Source: Phocaeicola faecicola (GTDB taxonomy: Bacteria > Bacteroidota > Bacteroidia > Bacteroidales > Bacteroidaceae). From it: a stretch of 64,000 nucleotides of DNA. Of this stretch, positions 1 through 9,256 are shown one piece after another. The stretch covers positions 47,199 to 111,198 of the forward strand of contig NZ_JABSOE010000004.1 in assembly GCF_013618865.1 (NCBI RefSeq), read 5' to 3'. Positions within the stretch are counted from its first letter, which is position 1; every line of letters starts with the position of its first letter. The notes below the pieces were generated by a model that saw nothing but the letters and a program-made list of their open reading frames with translations, was not told the origin of the DNA and searched no databases. Made by a program: the position numbers and the translations under genes.

Positions 1-10
1 GAAAAAGAAT

Positions 11-18
11 TAAATTTG
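11..18 (+). promoter_or_regulatory. Bacteroidales -7 promoter element for purB
   Basis: TAAATTTG matches the Bacteroidales sigma-ABfr -7 consensus TAnnTTTG. It would start transcription near base 25, leaving a leader of about 50 nt before purB. The matching -33 element would lie at or beyond the left edge of the window, so it cannot be judged. Confidence 0.6.
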
Positions 19-74
19 CACTCCTAAATCAATGATCATTAATTTCAGATTCTAAAATATTTTTATAAAACATG

Positions 75-1421
75 ATGGAGCTTGATTTACTCACAGCGAT
101 CTCACCGATTGACGGTCGATACAGAGGCAAAGCAGGAGCTTTGGCTGCTTATTTTTCTGAATACGCGCTGATTAAATACCGCGTGCAGGTAGAAATTGAA
201 TACTTCATTACCCTGTGTGAACTGCCCTTGCCGCAGTTAAAGGATTTTGATTCCAGCCGCTTTGAGGCATTGCGTAACATCTACCGCAATTTTTCAGAGA
301 AGGATGCACAGCGTATCAAAGAAATTGAGAGTGTTACTAACCACGACGTGAAGGCTGTTGAGTATTTCATCAAGGAAGAGTTCGACAAACTGGGAGGTCT
401 GGAGGCTTACAAGGAATTTATCCACTTCGGACTGACATCACAGGATATCAACAACACTTCAGTGCCTTTGTCTATCAAGGAAGCGCTGGAAGAGGTGTAT
501 TATCCGCAAATCCAGAAGCTGATTGACCAGCTGACAGCCTATGCTGAAGAATGGAAGGATATCCCGATGCTGGCAAAGACTCACGGACAGCCGGCCTCTC
601 CTACCCGTCTGGGAAAAGAAATCATGGTATTCGCTTACCGTCTGAACAGACAGCTGGCTGCGCTGAAGGCTTGTCCGATTACTGCCAAGTTCGGTGGTGC
701 TACCGGTAACTACAACGCACACCACGTGGCTTATCCGGAATTCGACTGGAAGGCATTCGGTAACCGTTTCGTAGCTGAGAAACTGGGACTGGAGCGTGAG
801 GAATACACGACTCAGATTTCCAACTACGACAACCTGGGAGCTATCTTCGATGCCATGAAGCGTATCAATACCATCATGATTGACATGAACCGTGACTTCT
901 GGCAGTATATCTCCATGGAATACTTCAAGCAGAAGATCAAAGCCGGTGAGGTTGGTTCAAGTGCCATGCCGCACAAGGTGAACCCGATTGACTTTGAGAA
1001 TGCAGAAGGAAATCTGGGTATGGCCAACGCAATCCTGGAGCACCTGTCAAGCAAACTGCCGGTTTCTCGTCTGCAGCGCGACCTGACCGACTCTACGGTG
1101 CTGCGTAACGTGGGTGTTCCGTTCGGACACATCATCATCGCCATCCAGAGCTCACTCAAGGGACTGGGCAAGCTCCTGCTGAACGAGCACAAGATTTATG
1201 AGGATCTTGACAACTGCTGGAGCGTAGTGGCAGAAGCCATCCAGACAATTCTGCGCCGTGAGGCTTATCCGCATCCATACGAAGCACTGAAGGCATTGAC
1301 CCGCACCAACCAGGCCATCAATGAAAGTTCTATCAAGGAATTCATTGAGACATTGAATGTGAGTGAAGAGATCAAGAAGGAGCTGCGTGCCATCACACCG
1401 CACAACTATACGGGTATGTAA
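75..1421 (+). CDS. purB: Adenylosuccinate lyase
   Basis: Cytosolic enzyme of the fumarase/aspartase superfamily. It cleaves SAICAR to AICAR plus fumarate and adenylosuccinate to AMP plus fumarate, so it acts twice in purine synthesis. The N-terminus (LTAISPIDGRYR) is typical of the long, E. coli-like PurB form. The superfamily signature SSAMPHKVNPIDFENAEGN lies near residues 295-313 and carries the mobile-loop catalytic serine. At 448 aa it is full length. Two adjacent ATGs exist at 72 and 75; I chose 75 because homologous proteins begin MELDLLTAIS. It is followed after 75 bp by the pseudouridine synthase gene on the same strand. Confidence 0.97.
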   Translation: MELDLLTAISPIDGRYRGKAGALAAYFSEYALIKYRVQVEIEYFITLCELPLPQLKDFDSSRFEALRNIYRNFSEKDAQRIKEIESVTNHDVKAVEYFIKEEFDKLGGLEAYKEFIHFGLTSQDINNTSVPLSIKEALEEVYYPQIQKLIDQLTAYAEEWKDIPMLAKTHGQPASPTRLGKEIMVFAYRLNRQLAALKACPITAKFGGATGNYNAHHVAYPEFDWKAFGNRFVAEKLGLEREEYTTQISNYDNLGAIFDAMKRINTIMIDMNRDFWQYISMEYFKQKIKAGEVGSSAMPHKVNPIDFENAEGNLGMANAILEHLSSKLPVSRLQRDLTDSTVLRNVGVPFGHIIIAIQSSLKGLGKLLLNEHKIYEDLDNCWSVVAEAIQTILRREAYPHPYEALKALTRTNQAINESSIKEFIETLNVSEEIKKELRAITPHNYTGM

Positions 1422-1496
1422 TTGAAACAAACTTTAAAAAAACTGATATAATTCTGCCCGAGAGGGTACATTTACTAATTCATTAAATTTAATTTT

Positions 1497-2837
1497 ATGA
1501 CAGAAAAAGAAAACAGACAAAATGGCGAATTCAGCCAGTCTGGCCGAGACGGTTACAAATCTTACAACAAATACAGCCGTAATGAGGGAGGAAACAATTA
1601 TGGACGGCGTCCGCGTTTCAACAATGCAGAGGGCGGAGAGCGTCCGTACCGTTCTTCTTACAACCCGAACTTCAACAACGGCGGAAACGGTGAACAGCGT
1701 CCGTATCGTCCGCGCTTCAACAACAACAATGGCGGACAGGGTGAAGGAGGTTATCGTCAGCAGCGTCCGTACCGTCCTGCATACGGCAACAAGCAGGAAG
1801 GAGGAGAACGCCAGGGATATAATCCGCGTTTCAACAATAACAATGGCGGACGTCCGCAGCGCCCGTACACTCCGCGCTTCAACAACAACGAAGAAGGCGG
1901 TGAAGCACGTAGATTCCGTCCGCGCTTCAACAACAATGGCGGACAGGGTGAAGGAGGATATCGCCAGCAGCGTCCCCGTTACAACAATGGCGGACAGCAG
2001 GGTGGTTATGGCAACCGCCAGCAGGGAGGCTATCGTCCTCGTACGGCCGACTATAATCCGAATGCGAAATACAGCATGAAGAAGCAGATCGAATATAAGG
2101 ATGTGCTTACTGATCCGGATGAACCGATTCGTCTGAACAAGTTTCTGGCAAATGCCGGTATCTGCTCACGCCGTGAGGCGGATGAGTTTATCACCGCAGG
2201 GGTAATCTCTGTAAACGGTGAGGTGGTAACAGAACTGGGAACCAAGGTGAAGCGTACGGATGAAGTGAAGTTCCACGATCAGCCGGTAAGCATCGAGCGT
2301 AAGGTATACGTGTTGCTGAACAAGCCGAAGGACTGTGTAACGACATCGGATGACCCGCAGGAACGCAAGACGGTAATGGATTACGTAAAAGGTGCCTGCA
2401 AGGAGCGTATCTACCCGGTAGGTCGTCTGGACAGAAACACTACAGGTGTATTGCTGCTGACCAACGACGGTGACCTGGCTTCGAAACTGACACACCCGAA
2501 ATTCTTGAAGAAGAAAATCTATCACGTATATTGTGACAAGAACGTGACGAAAGCGGACCTGGACCAGATTGTATCGGGTATCACACTGGACGACGGAGAA
2601 ATCCACGCAGATGCGGTAAGCTATGCATCGGATACCGACAAGTCGCAGGTGGGTATTGAAATTCACTCTGGAAAGAACCGTATCGTACGCCGTATCTTCG
2701 AATCGCTGGGATACCGTGTCATCAAGCTCGACCGTGTATATTTTGCGGGACTGACCAAGAAGGGACTTCGCCGCGGTGACTGGCGTTACCTGACAGAACA
2801 GGAAGTAAACATCCTCCGCATGGGGTCTTTTGAATAA
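1497..2837 (+). CDS. rluB: RluB/RsuA-family rRNA pseudouridine synthase with Asn/Gly/Arg-rich N-terminal extension
   Basis: Predicted to isomerise a specific uridine in rRNA, probably 23S rRNA as in RluB. Residues about 1-190 are low complexity and built from degenerate repeats such as RPRFNNN and GGYRQQRPYRP, rich in Asn, Gly, Arg, Gln and Tyr, with no predicted fold. An S4 RNA-binding domain follows (about 204-250, IRLNKFLANAGICSRREAD). The RsuA/RluB catalytic domain carries the GRLDRNTTGVLLLTNDG motif, where the Asp is the expected nucleophile. The catalytic part is of usual length (about 240 aa), so the extension nearly doubles the protein. The extension probably helps RNA binding or condensate formation (inference). 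Which rRNA position is modified cannot be told from sequence, so the rluB symbol is by family. Confidence 0.9.
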   Translation: MTEKENRQNGEFSQSGRDGYKSYNKYSRNEGGNNYGRRPRFNNAEGGERPYRSSYNPNFNNGGNGEQRPYRPRFNNNNGGQGEGGYRQQRPYRPAYGNKQEGGERQGYNPRFNNNNGGRPQRPYTPRFNNNEEGGEARRFRPRFNNNGGQGEGGYRQQRPRYNNGGQQGGYGNRQQGGYRPRTADYNPNAKYSMKKQIEYKDVLTDPDEPIRLNKFLANAGICSRREADEFITAGVISVNGEVVTELGTKVKRTDEVKFHDQPVSIERKVYVLLNKPKDCVTTSDDPQERKTVMDYVKGACKERIYPVGRLDRNTTGVLLLTNDGDLASKLTHPKFLKKKIYHVYCDKNVTKADLDQIVSGITLDDGEIHADAVSYASDTDKSQVGIEIHSGKNRIVRRIFESLGYRVIKLDRVYFAGLTKKGLRRGDWRYLTEQEVNILRMGSFE

Positions 2838-2870
2838 ATAGATTTTTAATACTGTGCAATAACGTTACAG

Positions 2871-2928
2871 GCACGGTACACCTTTCAGGGATGACGGCGG
2901 AAGACCGGACCGGAAAAGTGGACCGTGC
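2871..2928 (+). promoter_or_regulatory. Long hairpin in the asnS leader
   Basis: Arms 2871-2886 (GCACGGTACACCTTTC) and 2913-2928 (GAAAAGTGGACCGTGC) pair along 16 positions with one mismatch and one G-U type pair around a 26-nt loop. No T-run follows on either strand, so it is not a simple terminator. It lies 23 nt before the asnS start codon and could be a structured 5' leader. Its function is unknown. Confidence 0.5.
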
Positions 2929-2951
2929 TTGTACTATAAAAAGAAAGAAAA

Positions 2952-4355
2952 ATGGAAACAATTCGTAGAACAAAAATTGTTGACTTGCTGAAACGCCGTG
3001 ATTTCGGTGCGATGGTCAATGTAAAAGGTTGGGTACGTACCCGCCGCGGTAGCAAACAGGTAAACTTTATCGCCCTGAATGACGGTTCTACTATAAATAA
3101 TGTGCAGATTGTAGTCGACCTGGCCAACTTCGACGAGGAACTGCTGAAGCAGATTACTACCGGAGCATGTATCAGCGTAAACGGTGAGCTGGTAGAATCG
3201 GTAGGTGCCGGACAGGCTGCCGAAATTCAGGCACGTGAAATGGTGGTGCTGGGTACTTGCGACAACACGTATCCGCTGCAGAAGAAGGGACACTCTATGG
3301 AGTTCCTGCGTGAGATCGCTCACCTGCGTCCGCGTACAAACACTTTCGGTGCAGTGTTCCGTATCCGTCACAACATGGCTATCGCCATCCACAAGTTCTT
3401 CCACGACCGTGGCTTCTTCTATTTCCATACTCCGCTGATCACAGCTTCCGACTGTGAAGGTGCCGGACAGATGTTCCAGGTGACTACCATGAACCTGTAC
3501 GATCTGAAGAAGGATGAAAACGGTTCTATTATTTATGACAACGATTTCTTTGGAAAGCAGGCCAGTCTGACGGTATCCGGACAGCTGGAAGGAGAATTGG
3601 CTGCAACGGCACTGGGAGCCATCTATACGTTCGGTCCTACTTTCCGTGCAGAAAACTCAAATACTCCGCGTCACCTGGCTGAGTTCTGGATGATTGAACC
3701 TGAAGTGGCTTTCAACGACATCAATGACAACATGGACCTGGCAGAGGAGTTCATCAAGTTCTGTGTACAGTGGGCTCTCGACAACTGCTATGACGATGTG
3801 AAGTTCCTGAACGATATGTTCGACAAGGGACTGATCGAACGTCTGCAGGGAGTACTGAAGGAATCGTTCGTACGCTTGCCTTATACAGAGGGTATCAAGA
3901 TCCTGGAAGAGGCTGTTGCCAACGGACACAAGTTCGAATTCCCGGTTTACTGGGGAGTTGACCTGGCTTCAGAACACGAACGCTTCCTGGTTGAAGAGCA
4001 CTTCAAGCGTCCGGTAATCCTGACCGACTATCCGAAGGAAATCAAGGCTTTCTATATGAAGCAGAACGAAGACGGCAAGACGGTTCGCGCCATGGACGTA
4101 TTGTTCCCGAAGATTGGAGAAATCATCGGTGGTTCAGAGCGTGAGGCCGACTACGACAAGCTGCTGACTCGTATTCAGGAACTGAATATTCCGATGAAGG
4201 ATATGTGGTGGTACCTGGATACCCGTAAGTACGGTTCTTGTCCTCATTCAGGATTCGGACTGGGATTCGAACGCCTGCTGCTGTTCGTTACCGGTATGGC
4301 TAACATCCGTGACGTCATCCCGTTCCCGCGTACACCGCGCAACGCTGAATTCTAA
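2952..4355 (+). CDS. asnS: Asparaginyl-tRNA synthetase
   Basis: Class IIb aminoacyl-tRNA synthetase that charges tRNA-Asn with asparagine in the cytosol. An N-terminal OB-fold anticodon-binding domain (about residues 15-110, [20 protein letters not shown]) precedes the catalytic core. Class II motif 2 ([19 protein letters not shown]) and motif 3 ([15 protein letters not shown]) are intact. The length of 467 aa is normal for bacterial AsnRS. A structured leader precedes it and a hairpin terminator follows, so it is probably its own transcription unit or the end of the purB-rluB unit. Confidence 0.98.
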   Translation: METIRRTKIVDLLKRRDFGAMVNVKGWVRTRRGSKQVNFIALNDGSTINNVQIVVDLANFDEELLKQITTGACISVNGELVESVGAGQAAEIQAREMVVLGTCDNTYPLQKKGHSMEFLREIAHLRPRTNTFGAVFRIRHNMAIAIHKFFHDRGFFYFHTPLITASDCEGAGQMFQVTTMNLYDLKKDENGSIIYDNDFFGKQASLTVSGQLEGELAATALGAIYTFGPTFRAENSNTPRHLAEFWMIEPEVAFNDINDNMDLAEEFIKFCVQWALDNCYDDVKFLNDMFDKGLIERLQGVLKESFVRLPYTEGIKILEEAVANGHKFEFPVYWGVDLASEHERFLVEEHFKRPVILTDYPKEIKAFYMKQNEDGKTVRAMDVLFPKIGEIIGGSEREADYDKLLTRIQELNIPMKDMWWYLDTRKYGSCPHSGFGLGFERLLLFVTGMANIRDVIPFPRTPRNAEF

Positions 4356-4383
4356 CCGGTGACTGAGTAACCGGAAGTGATAT

Positions 4384-4440
4384 AATCCGCCTTCTTGCCT
4401 TTTCGTAATGTACAGGACAAGATGGCGGATTTTTGTTTTT
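4384..4440 (+). terminator. Intrinsic terminator after asnS
   Basis: An inverted repeat AATCCGCCTTCTTG / CAAGATGGCGGATT (with one mismatch) is followed by TTTTGTTTTT, placed 28 nt after the asnS stop codon. Confidence 0.8.
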
Positions 4441-4522
4441 ATGCAACAGAATGATACGCTGATAAGCTTTCGGACGGGCCGAATGGTTTATCGGCTGAAT
4501 CATATACTTAAAAAGAAAACAC

Positions 4523-6322
4523 ATGGAAAATGCAAAGGAATGGTACCGTAACAGAATCGCATCGGGGGAAGCGGAGTTACGGGCAATCAAAGAGAAAATC
4601 ACCCGCATCAGTTGGTTGAGGGTACTGGCGTTTCTACTGCTCATCGGAGCGGTGGTCTACCTGAGAAAGGAGGAGAACTGGATGATTGTGCTGGGCGCGG
4701 GAGTGTTCTTCCTGCCGTTTTTGTGGCTGATGAAAGTGCATAACCGGCTGTTCAACCGGAAGGAGTGGCTGGAAATGCAGCTGGACATCAACCGCAAGGA
4801 ATGGCAAGGACTGGAAAACGATTACTCGGGATTTGACGGAGGAAAAGAGTTTATCGATCCGGAGCATCCGTATGCCTTCGACATCGACCTTTTCGGGGAG
4901 AAATCGCTTTTTCAGGCTATCAACCGTACGTGTACAAGCATCGGAAAGCGTACGCTGGCAGCGTGGCTGATGAAGCATCTTACGGATAAGGAGGCTATCG
5001 AGCGTCGTCAGGAAGGGGTGAAAGATGTATCGGAGAGAAGGGAGTTCTGCGAGCGGTTTCAACTGACCGGACTCATTCATGAATGCAAGGATACGGATAT
5101 TCAGGAGATTGGGAAGTGGATGGAACAGGCTGGATGGATGAAACGGTATCCGTGGGTAAAGGCGGTTTGCTGGGCCGTTCCGGGCATCAATCTGGTGCTG
5201 CTCATCCTGGGAGTTGCCGGAATCATCTCCCTGACATGGGTGGGATTTTCATTCATGGGATTTGTCATCATCAGTTTCGGTATCATCCGGCGTGCGACTT
5301 CGGTACAGGAGGAGTACAACCGGAAGTTGAAGGTATTAAGCTGTTACGCGCAATTAATCGCTCTGAGCGAACGCCAGGAGTGGAAGGCGGAAATGATCAG
5401 GGAATGGATGAAAGCGCTGAAAATCGACGGAAAATCGCCTTCTGAGGCATTACAGGAGCTTTCGAAAGAGCTGGACCGGATGGACCTGCGGAACAATCAG
5501 TTGTTGTATGTCATCCTGGAAGGCAGTGTCTTCTTCCAGCTCCATCAGATTGTACGGATCGAGGGATGGAAACAGAAATACGGAAGGTATCTGGCAGGAT
5601 GGCTGGAGACTGTGGGACGGATGGATGCGCTCTGTTCACTGGGGGTCTTCGCCTTTAATCATCCCGGATATCAGTATCCGGTTATCTCGCCGGAGCCCTT
5701 CTGCCTGAAGGCACGGAACATGGGCCACCCGCTGATGAAGGAAACGCAGTGTGTGAAGAATGATGTGGAGATTCCGGTGAAACCTTTCTTCCTCATCGTT
5801 ACAGGGGCAAATATGGCTGGGAAAAGTACGTATCTGAGGACCATAGGTACGAACTATCTGCTGGCATGTAATGGCCTTCCTGTGTGTTGTGAATCGATGG
5901 AAGTGTATCCGGCGGAATTGGTAACCAGCCTACGGACCTCTGACTCGCTCAGTGAGAATGAATCGTATTTCTTCGCGGAACTGAAGCGGTTGAAAAGAAT
6001 CATTGACTGGCTGAATGAAGGCAGGGAACTGTTCATCATATTGGATGAGATCTTGAAGGGAACCAATTCTACCGACAAACAGAAGGGTTCATTCGACTTG
6101 ATGAAGCAGTTAATCGGCCTGAAGGCAAACGGCATCATAGCCACGCACGACCTGTTGTTGGGGGAACTGGTCAATCAGTTTCCGGAGCACATCGCCAACT
6201 ACTGCTTTGAGGCGGATATCCGGAACGACGAATTGAGTTTCTCCTACAAGTTGCGAAAGGGGATCGCGCAGAACATGAATGCCTGCTTCCTGATGAGAAA
6301 GATGGGAATCACCATCGAATAA
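4523..6322 (+). CDS. MutS-family ATPase with transmembrane segments
   Basis: A 599-aa protein with the C-terminal ATPase of MutS proteins: Walker A GANMAGKST (428-436), Walker B FIILDEI (504-510), the STDKQKGS signature (516-523) and an ATHD H-loop (540-543). Upstream of this is a MutS core/clamp-like helical part (about 130-400). Unlike canonical MutS, there is no mismatch-recognition domain I. Instead there are two hydrophobic segments near residues 31-47 and 53-70, and two more near 219-236 and 238-254, which predict membrane anchoring. Relatives in Bacteroidetes are annotated only as MutS-related proteins. The ATPase is intact, but I cannot assign a mismatch-repair role. It converges with the ribosomal cluster. 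Confidence 0.88.
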   Translation: MENAKEWYRNRIASGEAELRAIKEKITRISWLRVLAFLLLIGAVVYLRKEENWMIVLGAGVFFLPFLWLMKVHNRLFNRKEWLEMQLDINRKEWQGLENDYSGFDGGKEFIDPEHPYAFDIDLFGEKSLFQAINRTCTSIGKRTLAAWLMKHLTDKEAIERRQEGVKDVSERREFCERFQLTGLIHECKDTDIQEIGKWMEQAGWMKRYPWVKAVCWAVPGINLVLLILGVAGIISLTWVGFSFMGFVIISFGIIRRATSVQEEYNRKLKVLSCYAQLIALSERQEWKAEMIREWMKALKIDGKSPSEALQELSKELDRMDLRNNQLLYVILEGSVFFQLHQIVRIEGWKQKYGRYLAGWLETVGRMDALCSLGVFAFNHPGYQYPVISPEPFCLKARNMGHPLMKETQCVKNDVEIPVKPFFLIVTGANMAGKSTYLRTIGTNYLLACNGLPVCCESMEVYPAELVTSLRTSDSLSENESYFFAELKRLKRIIDWLNEGRELFIILDEILKGTNSTDKQKGSFDLMKQLIGLKANGIIATHDLLLGELVNQFPEHIANYCFEADIRNDELSFSYKLRKGIAQNMNACFLMRKMGITIE

Positions 6323-6588
6323 GTCGCATCAGACAATAATAATCACAATGCTGCGAAGGTGTGCAGACAAAACGTCACCGGCAGTGCGGATATCAGTACC
6401 GCTGAAACGACAGTTAGCATAAAACAATGGCGACTGCCACTATAAAAGTGTATATAGTGCAGCCGCCATTGTTTTATGCAGAGGTGTAGCCCACATATCA
6501 CCCGTCAAAATGCAGGCTTCACCATCCATACTTGATTAGAGCAGACATGCCGAAACACAAGGGCAAGGATATGTAAGCATACAGGAAC
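6323..6588. other. Gene-free gap between converging mutS-like gene and ribosomal cluster
   Basis: No credible coding frame or Bacteroidales promoter was found here. The gap holds a small imperfect hairpin (about 6381-6402) and the long inverted repeat at 6417-6479 described separately. Then comes unstructured sequence up to the rplQ terminator. Confidence 0.6.
6417..6479. repeat. Long near-perfect inverted repeat
   Basis: The left arm of 28 nt (6417-6444) and right arm of 27 nt (6453-6479) both read GCATAAAACAATGGCG at their outer ends. They match throughout apart from one mismatch and one extra base, with an 8-nt loop. There is no T-run beyond either arm, so it is not a canonical terminator. 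It may be a bidirectional transcription barrier, an mRNA 3' stabiliser or a relic of a small repeat element. Confidence 0.7.
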
Positions 6589-6619
6589 AAAAAAAGCCGG
6601 ACTAAATGTCCGGCTTTTA
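6589..6619 (-). terminator. Intrinsic terminator of the ribosomal/rpoA-rplQ cluster
   Basis: On the minus strand an AAGCCGGA / TCCGGCTT stem with a 7-nt loop runs into seven T residues, 21 nt after the rplQ stop codon. It ends the whole ribosomal gene cluster. Confidence 0.9.
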
Positions 6620-6639
6620 ATATATAGTATCTTACAGAA

Positions 6640-7125
6640 TTATTCAGCTTTAGGGGCTTCCTCTGTAGTAGCTTCTGTAGCTTCAGCAGGTGCTTCAGTT
6701 GCAGCAGCAGATTTCTTAGAACGACGAGTACGAGTAGCTTTCTTAGCAGCTGACTTAGCCATGTTCTCATTGTAATCAACCAGTTCGATGAAACACATTT
6801 CTGCGTTATCACCCAAACGGTGACCAGTCTTGATGATACGAGTGTAACCACCCGGACGATCTGCAACCTTTACAGAGATTTCTTTGAACAGTTCAGTTAC
6901 AGCGAATTTGTCTTGCAAGTTGCTAAATACAACACGACGTGAGTTAGTTGTGTCTTCTTTAGACTTAGTAATCAGAGGCTCAACGAACTTTTTCAAAGCT
7001 TTAGCCTTCGCAACAGTCGTAGTGATTCTTTTGTGCTTGATCAAAGAACATGCCATGTTTGACAACATTGCGTTTCTGTGAGAAGCAGTACGACCTAAAT
7101 GGTTGAATTTTTTATTATGTCTCAT
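6640..7125 (-). CDS. rplQ: 50S ribosomal protein L17
   Basis: Large-subunit protein near the tunnel exit, last gene of the alpha cluster. The core (residues 1-118, [20 protein letters not shown] at the start) is standard. A lysine-rich then Ala/Thr/Glu-rich tail of about 40 residues ([20 protein letters not shown]) makes it 161 aa, longer than the roughly 127 aa of E. coli L17; such tails are common in Bacteroidetes. It starts 3 nt after the rpoA stop and is followed by a clear terminator. Confidence 0.98.
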   Translation of the reverse strand: MRHNKKFNHLGRTASHRNAMLSNMACSLIKHKRITTTVAKAKALKKFVEPLITKSKEDTTNSRRVVFSNLQDKFAVTELFKEISVKVADRPGGYTRIIKTGHRLGDNAEMCFIELVDYNENMAKSAAKKATRTRRSKKSAAATEAPAEATEATTEEAPKAE

Positions 7126-7128
7126 TTG

Positions 7129-8121
7129 TTATTCTTTATCTAATTTATATTTAGAAATATCTGTTCCAAACGACAGATTCAGACTCTCGAGCAAATCATC
7201 AAGCTCAGTGAGCGATTTCTTACCGAAGTTACGGAATTTGAGCAGGTCTGTTTTGTTGAACTGTACCAAGTCGCCCAATGTTTCCACATCTGCAGCTTTC
7301 AAGCAGTTCAATGCACGTACTGACAAATCCATATCAACCAACTTGGTCTTCAGCAACTGACGCATGTGCAATACTTCTTCATCGAATTCTTCATTTCCGT
7401 CAACATCAGAAGTTTCCAGAGTAATCTTTTCATCAGAGAAAAGCATGAAGTGATAAATCAATATTTTAGCAGCTTCCTTCAGCGCATCCTTCGGGTGAAT
7501 GGAACCGTCCGTCGTAATTTCCAGCACCAACTTTTCATAGTCAGTCTTCTGTTCTACACGGTAGTTTTCAACCGCATATTTTACATTACGAATCGGAGTA
7601 TAAATAGAATCGATAGGAATTACATTCACATCGGTGCAGTATTCACGGTTTTCGTCAGCCGGAACATAACCGCGTCCTTTGTTGATTGTAAGATCTATCT
7701 GCATAGTTGCTTTTGAATCTAAATGGCAAATAACTAATTCAGGATTTAACACTTCAAATCCGGTCAAATACTTACCAATATCACCTGCCTTAAATTCAGT
7801 AGAATTCTCAACGGTAATGCTTACCTTTTCATTTTCGAATTCCTCAACTATTTGCTTGAACCGAACTTGCTTCAGATTCAAGATAATGTTAGTGACATCT
7901 TCCTTTACACCTGGTACAGTTGCAAATTCATGCTCAACGCCTTCGATATGAAGTGTATTGATAGCATAGCCTTCCAGAGAAGAGAGAAGAATACGGCGTA
8001 AAGCATTACCTACGGTAATACCGAAACCGGGTTCAAGCGGACGGAATTCGAATTTTCCGAATTTGGAATCCGCTTCCAACATTAATACTTTATCAGGTTT
8101 TTGAAATGCTAATATCGCCAT
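7129..8121 (-). CDS. rpoA: DNA-directed RNA polymerase subunit alpha
   Basis: Platform for RNA polymerase assembly and contact point for activators and UP elements. The N-terminal dimerisation domain (about 1-230, with [20 protein letters not shown]) is followed by an acidic linker and the alpha-CTD (about 255-320), whose helix-hairpin-helix part reads [19 protein letters not shown]. At 330 aa it is full length. It lies between rpsD and rplQ, as in nearly all bacteria. Confidence 0.99.
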   Translation of the reverse strand: MAILAFQKPDKVLMLEADSKFGKFEFRPLEPGFGITVGNALRRILLSSLEGYAINTLHIEGVEHEFATVPGVKEDVTNIILNLKQVRFKQIVEEFENEKVSITVENSTEFKAGDIGKYLTGFEVLNPELVICHLDSKATMQIDLTINKGRGYVPADENREYCTDVNVIPIDSIYTPIRNVKYAVENYRVEQKTDYEKLVLEITTDGSIHPKDALKEAAKILIYHFMLFSDEKITLETSDVDGNEEFDEEVLHMRQLLKTKLVDMDLSVRALNCLKAADVETLGDLVQFNKTDLLKFRNFGKKSLTELDDLLESLNLSFGTDISKYKLDKE

Positions 8122-8132
8122 GAAATTAATTA

Positions 8133-8738
8133 TTATTTAGAGTACAATTCAACGATCAAGTGTTCTTTAATGTTTTCAGGAATGTCTGCTCTTTCTGGCT
8201 TGTGCAACAGTTTACCTGTCTTAGAGTTTTCATCCCATTCCAACCAAGGATATTTGCTGTGATTGAATCCAGCCAAAGAGTTAGCAACAACTTCCAAAGA
8301 CTTAGATCTTTCACGAACACCTACCAACTGACCCGGCTTTACTGAGTATGAAGGGATGTTTACCACTTCACCGTCAACAGTAATATGTTTGTGGCCTACC
8401 AACTGACGAGCAGCGGCACGAGTAGGAGCGATACCCAAACGGAACACTACGTTGTCAAGACGACATTCAAGGCTCTGCAACAAGATTTCACCGGTAATAC
8501 CGTTCATGCTTGCAGCCTTTTCAAACAAGTTACGGAACTGTTTTTCCAAAACTCCGTAAGTATATTTTGCTTTCTGCTTTTCAGCCAGCATGACACCGTA
8601 CTCAGATGTTTTTCTGCGACGAGTATTTCCATGCTGTCCAGGAGGATAGTTTTTCTTAGACAAAACTTTATCTGCTCCAAAGATTGCTTCACCGAATTTA
8701 CGTGCAATTCTAGTTTTTGGTCCAGTATATCTAGCCAT
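8133..8738 (-). CDS. rpsD: 30S ribosomal protein S4
   Basis: Primary 16S rRNA binder that nucleates the 30S body; in E. coli it also represses the alpha operon. I chose the ATG at 8738 because S4 proteins begin MARYTGPK; the in-frame extension upstream to 8774 ([12 protein letters not shown]) is non-conserved. The protein is then 201 aa. The zinc-binding cysteines of the C+ form are absent ([17 protein letters not shown]). The S4 RNA-binding motif is near 92-150. The 117-nt gap to rpsK is long for this cluster and may hold a leader. Confidence 0.98.
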   Translation of the reverse strand: MARYTGPKTRIARKFGEAIFGADKVLSKKNYPPGQHGNTRRRKTSEYGVMLAEKQKAKYTYGVLEKQFRNLFEKAASMNGITGEILLQSLECRLDNVVFRLGIAPTRAAARQLVGHKHITVDGEVVNIPSYSVKPGQLVGVRERSKSLEVVANSLAGFNHSKYPWLEWDENSKTGKLLHKPERADIPENIKEHLIVELYSK

Positions 8739-8855
8739 TTTCTTTTCTAATTTAATTGTTATTAATGAACTCAATTTGTTGCAGCCGCGATTACAGAAAG
8801 GAATTGCAATCCATTTATTAACAAATTCAAGTTACATCTAAATAGGTTATCTTTA
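8739..8855 (-). promoter_or_regulatory. Long untranslated spacer before rpsD, candidate leader
   Basis: At 117 nt this is one of the longest spacers in the alpha/spc clusters, where most are under 25 nt. On the minus strand it contains the complementary pieces TTGCAATTCC and GGCTGCAA (about 8780-8812), which could fold. No exact TAnnTTTG promoter is present. An S4 autoregulatory leader is a possible reading but unproven. Confidence 0.3.
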
Positions 8856-9245
8856 TTATACTCTTCTTCTTTTCGGAGGACGACAACCGTTGTGAGGCAA
8901 TGGAGTTACGTCGATGATTTCAGTAACTTCAATTCCTGCTCCGTGTACTGTTCTGATAGCAGACTCACGTCCGTTACCTGGACCTTTCACGTAAGCTTTC
9001 ACCTTTCTCAGGCCAAGGTCGTACGCTACTTTAGCGCAATCCTGGGCAGCCATCTGAGCTGCATAAGGAGTGTTCTTCTTAGAACCTCTAAATCCCATCT
9101 TACCTGCAGAAGACCAAGAAATAATCTGGCCTTCGCTGTTTGCCAAAGAAACGATAATGTTATTGAATGAAGAATGAACATGCAACTGTCCATTAGCATC
9201 AACCTTTACATTTCTTTTTTTAGCTGCGACTGTTTTTTTTGCCAT
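8856..9245 (-). CDS. rpsK: 30S ribosomal protein S11
   Basis: Platform protein of the small subunit next to the E site. At 129 aa it is full length. The N-terminus is Lys-rich ([14 protein letters not shown]) and the conserved C-terminal tail [15 protein letters not shown] is present. It sits between rpsM and rpsD in the canonical alpha order. Confidence 0.99.
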   Translation of the reverse strand: MAKKTVAAKKRNVKVDANGQLHVHSSFNNIIVSLANSEGQIISWSSAGKMGFRGSKKNTPYAAQMAAQDCAKVAYDLGLRKVKAYVKGPGNGRESAIRTVHGAGIEVTEIIDVTPLPHNGCRPPKRRRV

Positions 9246-9256
9246 ATTAACAATTA

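Noticed and set aside
1522..2079. Open frame of 185 codons inside the repeat region of the RluB-type gene
   Set aside because: It is the shifted frame of the same GC-biased repeats, and its Thr/Ser/Arg-rich sequence resembles no protein family.
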